This document shows, one piece after another, positions 1-5,754 of a stretch of 6,235 nt of DNA. The notes under the pieces were generated by a model. That model was not told the origin of the DNA. It did not search any database and saw nothing but the letters and a program-made list of their open reading frames with translations. Origin of the DNA: Thermoplasmatota archaeon. GTDB taxonomy: Archaea; Thermoplasmatota; E2; DHVEG-1. Within the stretch, counting starts at the first letter, position 1, and each line of letters opens with the position of its first letter. The stretch spans positions 1-6,235 of the forward strand of contig JAGXLH010000092.1 in assembly GCA_018334795.1 (NCBI GenBank), in the 5' to 3' direction. Made by a program: the position numbers and the translations under genes.

Positions 1-1
1 T

Positions 2-88
2 GCAGAACTTGAAACAAACGAAAAAAATAAAGTATCTCATCGAGCTAAGTCACTTGAAAAACTTGTGACGTTCTTAAAAGATAAATAA
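2..88 (+). CDS. rdgB: C-terminal end of XTP/dITP pyrophosphatase (RdgB/HAM1 family), partial
   Basis: Only the last 28 codons and a TAA stop are in the window; the 5' part lies to the left. The visible tail contains EKNKVSHRAKSLEKLVTFL, which matches the conserved end of the HAM1/RdgB family (typically EKN-x-x-SHR-x-x-A, then a short helix ending in a phe/leu-rich stretch). Within it, the Ser-His-Arg motif is the part of the family that contacts the nucleotide base and phosphates. Family members are cytosolic and hydrolyse non-canonical purine nucleotides (ITP, dITP, XTP) to the monophosphate plus pyrophosphate, keeping deaminated bases out of DNA and RNA. A weak hairpin and T-rich stretch follow the stop, and the next gene is convergent, so this is probably the last gene of its operon. 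The assignment rests on a short but distinctive segment. Confidence 0.82.
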   Translation, partial: AELETNEKNKVSHRAKSLEKLVTFLKDK

Positions 89-121
89 TACTTGAAAAGG
101 AATAAAATAAATAATTAGACC

Positions 122-160
122 AGATTGGAAGAACCCCTAATCTCTTCTATTACTTTTTAT
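122..160 (+). terminator. Possible terminator after the rdgB-like gene
   Basis: AGATTGG (122-128) can pair with CTAATCT (137-143), with one G-U pair, around an eight-base loop. A pyrimidine-rich run follows with T5 at 154-158. Archaeal RNA polymerase stops mainly at T-tracts, so the T-rich stretch is the more relevant part; the stem is weak and could be chance. Confidence 0.35.
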
Positions 161-232
161 TCATGCCATTAGCGGCGAGCAACTAGTTCAGTAAATGTCA
201 TTATTGATGCGATTTAACCTAAATTGAAATCA

Positions 233-406
233 TTAAAGTGAATAGTTACATCCACCACATATTTTTTTACCACTTGAATTTTCTTTCGGGGTAAATGAAT
301 CACATGATTCATGCTCAAGCACTGGTTTTGTATGAACCGCACATCTCAAAATTTCTGAAGTTTTCTTCTTATACTTATTTCTCGTTTTCCTATTTCTTCG
401 ACCCAT
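233..406 (-). CDS. Small Cys-rich, probably zinc-binding protein
   Basis: A 57-residue product is read from the ATG at 406 (MGRRNRKTRN...). An in-frame GTG at 415 would add three residues. I prefer the ATG because a GAGTG stretch lies six bases ahead of it, although the Shine-Dalgarno match is weak. The first 20 residues are strongly basic (R/K-rich). The rest has regularly placed ligands: CxxH at 22-25, Cys35, and CxxC at 50-53 close to the C-terminus (ICGGCNYSL). This arrangement suits one zinc site formed by a mini zinc-ribbon. A basic tail plus zinc knuckle suggests nucleic-acid or ribosome contact, but this is inference and I do not recognise a named family. It is convergent to the rdgB-like gene. 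No membrane segment is visible. The ordered cysteines, rare in AT-rich noise, are the main reason to accept it. Confidence 0.55.
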   Translation of the reverse strand: MGRRNRKTRNKYKKKTSEILRCAVHTKPVLEHESCDSFTPKENSSGKKICGGCNYSL

Positions 407-470
407 ATTATACACTCATATAATCTTTTCAAACCTAAAAAAGAACCAACAAAATCATTTGTACAGTTAC

Positions 471-503
471 AAAAAAATGAACCTTTGAAAGTTCAACTTT
501 TTT
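471..503 (-). terminator. Hairpin with T-tract, bidirectional; likely end of the tRNA-Val transcript
   Basis: On the - strand TGAAC (495-491) pairs with GTTCA (482-478). Two or three inner pairs (T-G, T-A) extend the stem to about seven base pairs with a four-base loop. Seven T residues follow on the - strand (A7 at 471-477 on +). On the + strand the same hairpin is followed by T6 at 498-503, so it can work both ways. It lies about 140 bases past the 3' end of the tRNA gene, and transcription from the tRNA promoter would meet it before reaching the zinc-protein gene. Confidence 0.55.
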
Positions 504-603
504 ATGTTACTCAATTCATTGTCTGCTTCGTTTATAAGGTTTGTGCACAACTTAAATAAAGGATAGATCTCAGAAGAGTAGAAAACCAGTACATCCTGCA
601 TAA

Positions 604-613
604 AGAACGTTCT
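604..613. repeat. Perfect 10-base palindrome AGAACGTTCT
   Basis: This self-complementary decamer lies 23 bases beyond the tRNA 3' end. Perfect palindromes of this length containing CG are uncommon in such AT-rich sequence. It could be a protein-binding site or the stem of a processed tRNA trailer, but nothing else in the sequence supports a specific role. Confidence 0.3.
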
Positions 614-635
614 GGTAATTTCTCTGCTTAGAACA

Positions 636-708
<73 letters not shown>

Positions 709-724
709 GAAATTATCTTTTTGC

Positions 725-753
725 AAATATAACATCTAGATTTGTTTTATATG
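725..753 (-). promoter_or_regulatory. Candidate TATA boxes for tRNA-Val
   Basis: On the - strand CATATAAAAC (753-744) lies about 40 bases before the mature tRNA 5' end. That would give a start near 722 and a 5' leader of roughly 14 bases for RNase P to remove. A second A/T box, TTATATTT (732-725), is about 20 bases upstream and would demand an almost leaderless transcript. The first is the better fit to archaeal spacing; both are inferred from position and composition alone. Confidence 0.4.
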
Positions 754-809
754 TTTTAAGGTTTATTAAGTGATTTTTTGAATGTGTAAAGATTTTTAAT
801 GAGATTTGA

Positions 810-1023
810 TCGGGTTTAAATCCTTGGGTTTTAAAGAGAAATAAATTAATTAAAAAGTTTGGACTAATTCCTTTAGGGACTGGAGGGATGTCAATTTAAT
901 TCAAGCAATGAAACTGAGATTGTTGAGATACTTTCTTTAAATAATAAAATAGAAATAATAGAAAATATATTCTTAAATTATCATTCAATTTTTATATCAA
1001 AAGTTTTTAATACTAACATATAA
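810..1023 (+). pseudogene. Possible frame-shifted gene remnant
   Basis: One frame is open from 810 to a TAA at 897 and reads SGLNPWVLKRNKLIKKFGLI, then PLGTGGMSI. An adjacent frame, open from 877 to a TAA at 1021-1023, continues with NSSNETEIVEILSLNNKIEI and then an I/N/F-rich tail. Joined by one frame change near 890-900, they look more protein-like than random AT-rich sequence. Neither half has a start codon and Shine-Dalgarno in place. The 3' end overlaps the presumed peptidase promoter, so it is not a working gene. Chance is a serious alternative, because AT-rich DNA readily yields I/N/K-rich frames. Confidence 0.18.
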
Positions 1024-1030
1024 TATATAT
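991..1030 (+). promoter_or_regulatory. Candidate TATA boxes of the peptidase gene
   Basis: TTTATATC (991-998) resembles the archaeal box A consensus. A second, longer A/T run (ATATAATATATATT, 1018-1031) lies 20 bases further on. The first would place the start near 1022 and the second near 1050, leaving a 5' leader of about 80-108 bases. Either choice puts the inverted repeats that follow at the start site or in the leader. Confidence 0.45.
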
Positions 1031-1042
1031 TAACAGTGTTAA
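1030..1042. repeat. Inverted repeat 1, TTAACA-G-TGTTAA
   Basis: A perfect 13-base dyad with six-base arms around a single G. It directly abuts the A/T-rich box on its downstream side, the usual place for an archaeal repressor site that blocks RNA polymerase recruitment. It is a candidate operator; no regulator gene is identifiable in the window. Confidence 0.5.
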
Positions 1043-1054
1043 CAAAGTAACCTC

Positions 1055-1072
1055 TATCTGTATCTACAGATA
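1055..1072. repeat. Inverted repeat 2, TATCTGTA-TC-TACAGATA
   Basis: A perfect dyad with eight-base arms (1055-1062 and 1065-1072) around a two-base centre. The two-base centre makes it poor as an RNA hairpin but good as a DNA site for a dimeric regulator. It lies close to the predicted transcription start of the peptidase gene, so a bound protein could control initiation. Confidence 0.55.
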
Positions 1073-1097
1073 AATTGTCTCCAATATAGGGACAATT
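1073..1097 (+). promoter_or_regulatory. Leader hairpin (inverted repeat 3), AATTGTC...GACAATT
   Basis: Seven-base perfect arms (1073-1079 and 1091-1097) are extended by a U-G and a C-G pair to about nine base pairs, closing a seven-base loop. It begins on the base after inverted repeat 2 ends and lies 22 bases before the Shine-Dalgarno. In RNA it would form a stable stem in the 5' leader, able to affect mRNA stability or ribosome access; as DNA it could be a third binding site. Confidence 0.5.
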
Positions 1098-1119
1098 GAA
1101 TCGATTATAAAATAAATAA

Positions 1120-1123
1120 GGGG
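1120..1123 (+). promoter_or_regulatory. Shine-Dalgarno of the peptidase gene
   Basis: AAGGGGAA with the GGGG core at 1120-1123, six bases before the ATG at 1130. It is the only purine-rich G cluster nearby and supports this start, which also places the signal peptide directly at the N-terminus. Confidence 0.55.
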
Positions 1124-1129
1124 AATAAA

Positions 1130-4100
1130 ATGAATATTAGAAAAAAATTTTTAGGTAAAGCTGGTGTTTTTGTCTTGATTGTCAGTGTTATGTTAATTTC
1201 TCCAACACTAACCATATTTAGCACAGGGGAAGTTCAAGATATGCATAAGTCAGCATTGTTTCCTTTTGCTGAAAAAATAGATGTTAGTAATGTGGTAGAT
1301 ATCACAAAAAGATCCGATGAGATGAAGTACATTGAACCAGAACAAGTTTCGCTGAATGATGAACAAAATGATATAGGATATAATATTGATGCCGGAAATA
1401 ATATTTTACGATCAACGCCAGTGTATATCGGTGAACCAGTCGATGAACGTATTCCTGGCAGAGGAAGAACAGGTTCTCTTGATCCGGCTAATGGAGATAG
1501 TGAAGATTGGTATTATTTCACAGCATGTAGTGGACAGCAACTTGATGCTACAGTGAATGGGGGTTTTTCTGTTGATCTTTCAGATACTAAAGGTCAGTCA
1601 GTAGGACAATCATATACTACAGATGAATCTGGCCGATATTTTGTTAGTGTATCATCTGATGAGGCAGCCGGTTCCTACACGTTTAACGTTGATATTAGCG
1701 GTCAAAATGATGCTGGAACTGGTGGAGATGCAGGAGACGATATCAACAGTGCAGCTCCTATTACACCTGGTTCTTATTATGGATACTTGGATTCTTCAGA
1801 TTGGCAAGATTGTTATAGTTTTGAGGTATCAAATGGTGAAGGAATATTTGTTGAAATAGATTCAATGGAACGATCTGATTTTGACATCCATCTTTACAAT
1901 CCAAATGGGGAACTAGTTTTCGAATCTCAATATTACGGTGAAGATACATTGGAATATCCTGCGGATATGTCTGGTACATGGAAAATCTTAATCGATATTT
2001 TTCCTGGATGGGATGAAGAAAAATGGCCAGATAATTACTTCTTATATGGTTCCGGTGTATATGAACTTGATTTGACTATTGGTGGAACCGCTGAAGCACC
2101 CGCTGAGCTAAAACCATTACAAAATAAAATTACACCTGTTGCACAAATATTTACTGTTACTGATGACCAAGAAAGTACAAAAGATGAATATGCGTATCTT
2201 GCCGCTATCCCAGCAGCAAATTACGTAGAAAATGGAGAACGATTTGTTTCACCTATCGCGTATCAAGGTAACAATCAAATACCGAACTGGTTTACAACGA
2301 TTGATGACACAACTCAGTATCTTGTAGATGATTGGAATTCTTACCTTGATCGTCATGGCATGGAAGCAACTGAATATATTCTTGATGCAACTGATCCAAT
2401 TCAAACAGCGGCAGATGTTGCAACTACGCATTGGGATGCAGCTGATACTGCGGTTCTTGCAGTGGACGGTAGCGAATATAAAGATATTGAGAATATGGTC
2501 ATCGATAAAGATATGTCACTCTCAGTCACTAAAGAATCAGATCGGATTCTTCCGGAGGATTTAACTGAATTATCTTCCGAGTTTATTGCTAAACCGATGT
2601 TTATTGGAAATGATTGGGGGATGATTCATTTATTAACTGAAGGTGATGAGTTTGCAGGTGATACCATGGTTGTCACTCCAAGATATGAAGCATTGATGGG
2701 TGATTGGTGGCCCCATGATTCTGGTGTCCCTGGTCAAGATGTAGATACGTTCTTCCCGATTTCTGAATCTGGCCTTTGGTTACCTTATGTTACTGATGCA
2801 ACAGGGCTTGAAGCATTAAATATTGTGAAGTATTCAGGAGACAGACATGCTGTTGAGATCGGTCCGGAGGATAGTAGTTTAGAAGTAACTATTAGCACGG
2901 AAGAAGAATCTTCACTGATTGTATACCTTATTGATCCAGAAGGAAATATCCGTCGCCCTAGGTATCCTTCTTGGAACGGTGGCGAAATTAAACCATTACA
3001 TCAATGGCATGGGGGTCATTGGGAAAATGATGAAGATGAATATCGTCATTTGATTGTTGAACCGCACACTGAATATTCTGTAGAAATCCATCATCCGATG
3101 CAAGGAACCTGGACTGCATTGGTTGTCCCATATCTTGATGTTGAAACCTGGGAAGCATCTTTTGATGGTACATATCATATTACTGCTACGATTCGGGAGC
3201 ATAATACCAAGCGAGTAGCAGCTGGGTTATCTGCTGCAAATGGTGCAGTTCTTGCATCGTTGAATCATGTACCGCTTTTATTTATTTCCGAAGATGAAAT
3301 CCCACAAGTAACAGCTGATGCACTGGATGAATTGGGTGTTTCAAATATTCTTTTTGCTAATGTAGATACAACCAGCACAGTTACCCCTGAAGGTTCAGTT
3401 ACCGAGTTTACCACACTACAGGAGATCATTACGGAAATTAAGGAATATGATAGTTCCGAGAATGTTATTACTGTTACTTCTTTTGGAACAGGAGATGGAT
3501 ATTTTGCTCCTTCTGGTATGATGGCTGCGTTTCATGGAAGTCCGGTACTTAATATTGCTGAAGCAAAAACTGCGTATAATACCATAGATATGTATCAAAA
3601 CTGGCGTGAAATCACGGGTGATTATTATCATGGAACTCGTTCACTAGGTCATCTTCCAATTCATAATCAACCATTGAGTATCTCAAATCCACCGTCCCTT
3701 ATTGATTTAGCGTTGTATTATTTAAAAAATGATCAGACAATCCCTCCTTTAGGATTAGATTTAAAGAAACAATGGTTGACGACTGTATATGAAGACCTTT
3801 ATTCAGTTATTGATGGATATGGGTTAGATCAAACTGGTCAAGAAGCATATATTTTTGTTTCACCTAGAGATTCTGATATTCGCGATTCATTAGGAAGAGC
3901 AATGACAGGAAATAATTCATATGCAGGATTAATTCCTGTTGAAACCACTGCGTTTTCTTCAGCGTTAATTTGTCGGAATATCTTGTATCCTGCTTTAATT
4001 CATGCAAATCCTGGAAAGGATGTAACCACGTCTCAGCACATGAATTACTTCACTGGACAATATGATCATACCGGTAATGATGGCGTTACATACACTACTT

Positions 4101-4837
4101 ATGCACCGAGAGATAATAAAAATTCATTTTCTGCTTATGATCGTTTTTATGAAGGACATTGTATGTGGGAGAATTTATTAGAACGGTATAACACTGGAGC
4201 TTTGATTTCATTGTATTCTGGGCATGGAACTGGTGGATCAGGTTTTTCATCTCAATATAAGAACATCAAAGAGCAATTCCCACTAGCTGAACCAAGACAT
4301 GAATCATTGTATGATTTTGAATGGTGGGATTCATGGGCAGGATATGCTGGATATGATGACACTCAGACGAAAACAGTGAGAGATCAAAATTCCATGTCAA
4401 TTTACAATGCTGAAGAACCCAGTTTGTATGATTTAATCCATTTCAAATGGGTTGATGAAGCATTTGAGAATTTACATAGCGAGATCGAGATTTGGAGCTC
4501 GTGTACTACAACTTCTCATTTTGGTCCAATCGTGTATCTTTCACATGGTAGTGTGTTGTATGCTGGTTGTCTCGGGTCTGGATATGTACTTGTTGATGAT
4601 TTATATAAATCATGGATTCTTCGAGATATCTTGATTAAAGGATATACCATAGGTGAAGCTTTTTCATTATCTCACTGGATCATAAACCGTGATTTTACTA
4701 CTGGAGATCCAACTTCAGTCTATGGTGAAGCATCGTTTTTCGCTGATGGAATTAGCAGTAATAATGTGATTTTTGGTGATCCAACATTACAGGTGTATCA
4801 TCCGTCATGGCAAGAACCTGTACCCATATCAAACTAA
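1130..4837 (+). CDS. Secreted gingipain-like (C25) cysteine peptidase with PPC-like and CWB2-like regions
   Basis: Complete 1235-residue gene. Residues 1-31 are a signal peptide: basic start MNIRKKFLGK, then a hydrophobic core at 12-30. Two PPC-like beta-sandwiches follow (about 95-190 and 199-318). Each shows a G-x-L-D, D-x-x-D-x-Y-x-F pattern, and the second is introduced by the Asp/Gly-rich NDAGTGGDAGDD (193-204). A region of unclear fold (335-550) leads to a third beta-sandwich (about 563-690). Residues 698-812 resemble cell-wall-binding repeat 2 (AVLASLNHVPLLFISEDEIP; later GMMAAFHGSPVLNI). The C-terminal part looks like peptidase family C25: LISLYSGHGT with catalytic His1032, EIEIWSSC with catalytic Cys1125, and the family-like end NNVIFGDPTLQVYHP. 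By family knowledge it would cut extracellular proteins for peptide scavenging or surface processing. The His-Cys interval (93 positions) is far longer than in gingipain R (about 33). No C-terminal anchor is seen. Peptidase class is fairly sure; the substrate is unknown. Confidence 0.8.
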   Translation: MNIRKKFLGKAGVFVLIVSVMLISPTLTIFSTGEVQDMHKSALFPFAEKIDVSNVVDITKRSDEMKYIEPEQVSLNDEQNDIGYNIDAGNNILRSTPVYIGEPVDERIPGRGRTGSLDPANGDSEDWYYFTACSGQQLDATVNGGFSVDLSDTKGQSVGQSYTTDESGRYFVSVSSDEAAGSYTFNVDISGQNDAGTGGDAGDDINSAAPITPGSYYGYLDSSDWQDCYSFEVSNGEGIFVEIDSMERSDFDIHLYNPNGELVFESQYYGEDTLEYPADMSGTWKILIDIFPGWDEEKWPDNYFLYGSGVYELDLTIGGTAEAPAELKPLQNKITPVAQIFTVTDDQESTKDEYAYLAAIPAANYVENGERFVSPIAYQGNNQIPNWFTTIDDTTQYLVDDWNSYLDRHGMEATEYILDATDPIQTAADVATTHWDAADTAVLAVDGSEYKDIENMVIDKDMSLSVTKESDRILPEDLTELSSEFIAKPMFIGNDWGMIHLLTEGDEFAGDTMVVTPRYEALMGDWWPHDSGVPGQDVDTFFPISESGLWLPYVTDATGLEALNIVKYSGDRHAVEIGPEDSSLEVTISTEEESSLIVYLIDPEGNIRRPRYPSWNGGEIKPLHQWHGGHWENDEDEYRHLIVEPHTEYSVEIHHPMQGTWTALVVPYLDVETWEASFDGTYHITATIREHNTKRVAAGLSAANGAVLASLNHVPLLFISEDEIPQVTADALDELGVSNILFANVDTTSTVTPEGSVTEFTTLQEIITEIKEYDSSENVITVTSFGTGDGYFAPSGMMAAFHGSPVLNIAEAKTAYNTIDMYQNWREITGDYYHGTRSLGHLPIHNQPLSISNPPSLIDLALYYLKNDQTIPPLGLDLKKQWLTTVYEDLYSVIDGYGLDQTGQEAYIFVSPRDSDIRDSLGRAMTGNNSYAGLIPVETTAFSSALICRNILYPALIHANPGKDVTTSQHMNYFTGQYDHTGNDGVTYTTYAPRDNKNSFSAYDRFYEGHCMWENLLERYNTGALISLYSGHGTGGSGFSSQYKNIKEQFPLAEPRHESLYDFEWWDSWAGYAGYDDTQTKTVRDQNSMSIYNAEEPSLYDLIHFKWVDEAFENLHSEIEIWSSCTTTSHFGPIVYLSHGSVLYAGCLGSGYVLVDDLYKSWILRDILIKGYTIGEAFSLSHWIINRDFTTGDPTSVYGEASFFADGISSNNVIFGDPTLQVYHPSWQEPVPISN

Positions 4838-4850
4838 AAATCACCTCTTC

Positions 4851-4869
4851 CTTTTTCTTCTATTTTTTT
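4851..4869 (+). terminator. T-tract terminator of the peptidase gene
   Basis: Pyrimidine-rich run starting 14 bases past the TAA, with T5 at 4852-4856 and T7 at 4863-4869 and no stem, as expected for archaeal intrinsic termination. A T10 run at 4981-4990 could act as a backup just before the convergent lipoprotein gene ends. Confidence 0.55.
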
Positions 4870-5010
4870 ATATTTGTTCTTGACTTAGATTTTGCGTACC
4901 GCTGGAATTTCTTTATTTGTGTAAAAAGTTAAATAATGTTTTATGAAGTTTCAATAGTAACATATAGAATTTAAAAGTAATTTTTTTTTTGAAATATAAG
5001 AAGAGAGTTA

Positions 5011-5544
5011 TTACATAGTAATTCTTAAGATAATATATTCTACTTTATCAAAATTTTGAACATCATCTTGAAGAGAAATTTCAAAAAGACTATTATAGCC
5101 TGGTACCAATCTTCTGATGGTATCATTGCGTTGTATATTAAAATTTGTTTGATTTTTATCTGTAAACTCTGCAGTTATGCTGATATAATCTAAGTTTTCT
5201 TCAGCTATATTTTCTATACTTCCTGCAACTTTCAAAAAAAGCCCATCAGCATTATCAACATCATGTTGAATCCCCTCAACATATGAAAATTGAAAGCCAG
5301 CTTGAGGATCATCTTCATTAATATATTTTTTAACGCCTGTTTTAACATTTATGTTTGAAACATTGAATTTGTTGAAATCAGCTACAATTTTAAGCTGGTC
5401 CGGTATGATAATTTTCTCTGTCAAATTAGAAGTGGGTTCATTTGAATTATTATTTTCTTCATCAGTAGTGCAGCCGCTAAAAAGTGAAAGTAGAATCGTT
5501 ATGGTGATTAGCAGAGGTATAAATACATTTTTCTCTGAATGCAT
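5011..5544 (-). CDS. Lipoprotein with FxLYD-like domain
   Basis: A 177-residue product from the ATG at 5544. Residues 1-25 form a lipoprotein signal: a short polar start, hydrophobic core VFIPLLITITILLSLF, then SGC with Cys25 as the probable lipidated residue (Phe at -3 is not the usual choice). A flexible Asn/Glu/Ser/Thr linker follows (26-42). Residues about 104-172 resemble FxLYD-type domains: VAGSIENIAEENLDYISITA, a following F-x-D turn, then a P-G-Y turn (148-150) and a final strand pair. This small beta-sandwich is common in archaeal and bacterial lipoproteins, where its function is mostly unknown. The protein would sit on the outer face of the membrane. It is convergent to the peptidase gene (173-base gap) and divergent from the next gene. 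No Shine-Dalgarno is evident, so the start is supported by the signal peptide. Confidence 0.75.
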   Translation of the reverse strand: MHSEKNVFIPLLITITILLSLFSGCTTDEENNNSNEPTSNLTEKIIIPDQLKIVADFNKFNVSNINVKTGVKKYINEDDPQAGFQFSYVEGIQHDVDNADGLFLKVAGSIENIAEENLDYISITAEFTDKNQTNFNIQRNDTIRRLVPGYNSLFEISLQDDVQNFDKVEYIILRITM

Positions 5545-5605
5545 AGTTATACATTTATAGATTGATGAATTAAAATGTTTTTGGTTTTTAATTTATGAAA
5601 TTCGT

Positions 5606-5613
5606 AATTTAAA
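5606..5613 (-). promoter_or_regulatory. Candidate TATA box of the lipoprotein gene
   Basis: TTTAAATT on the - strand, centred about 65 bases before the ATG, which would give a leader of roughly 40 bases. It overlaps a small dyad, AAATT-CGT-AATTT (5598-5610). Other A/T-rich stretches in this gap could serve equally well. Confidence 0.28.
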
Positions 5614-5694
5614 TGAAAAACGAGACGGATAAGATGATAGTAGATAAATTGAATATAATGACAAAATTATCCTTGTTGCTTTTTCAGAAGAATT

Positions 5695-5704
5695 TTTATA
5701 TATT
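5695..5704 (+). promoter_or_regulatory. TATA box of the membrane-protein gene
   Basis: TTTATATATT is a close match to the archaeal box A. It predicts a start near 5726 and a leader of about 28 bases that includes the Shine-Dalgarno GTAGGAG at 5744-5750. Confidence 0.5.
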
Positions 5705-5754
5705 AAAATGTTATTAATATATAGACAAACGATTCTTCATTTCGTAGGAGCAAT

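Larger units (their letters stand above)
416..635. other. Intergenic region between the zinc-protein gene and tRNA-Val
   Basis: The 220 bases hold a terminator-like hairpin (471-503) and a perfect 10-base palindrome AGAACGTTCT at 604-613. On the - strand a reading frame runs from an ATG at 601 to a stop at 467, but it crosses the hairpin and has no Shine-Dalgarno, so I do not call it. The left part (416-470) must contain the promoter of the small zinc-protein gene, yet no TATA box is at a convincing distance. Confidence 0.5.
709..1129. other. 421-base divergent intergenic region between tRNA-Val and the peptidase gene
   Basis: Very AT-rich. The left end carries the tRNA promoter. The middle (about 810-1023) contains two overlapping open stretches that read like a frame-shifted gene remnant. 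The right end (991-1129) is the promoter and structured leader of the peptidase gene. Near-direct repeats GGGTTTAAA (812-820) and GGGTTTTAAA (826-835) are also present. No mobile-element ends or tRNA-end duplication are visible. Confidence 0.6.

Noticed and set aside
1623..1859. Alternative-frame open stretch inside the peptidase gene.
   Set aside because: Lies wholly within a clear long coding region with recognisable domains; no own ribosome site and no family-like motifs. The same holds for the other short frames inside 1130-4837.
5351..5560. 69-codon + strand frame opposite the lipoprotein gene.
   Set aside because: It is the reverse side of the lipoprotein signal peptide and linker, and the lipoprotein has a lipobox and domain-like pattern while this frame has neither.
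5626..5665. GATGATAG as a C box of a C/D guide RNA.
   Set aside because: It does not match RTGATGA exactly and no CTGA D box follows at a suitable distance.
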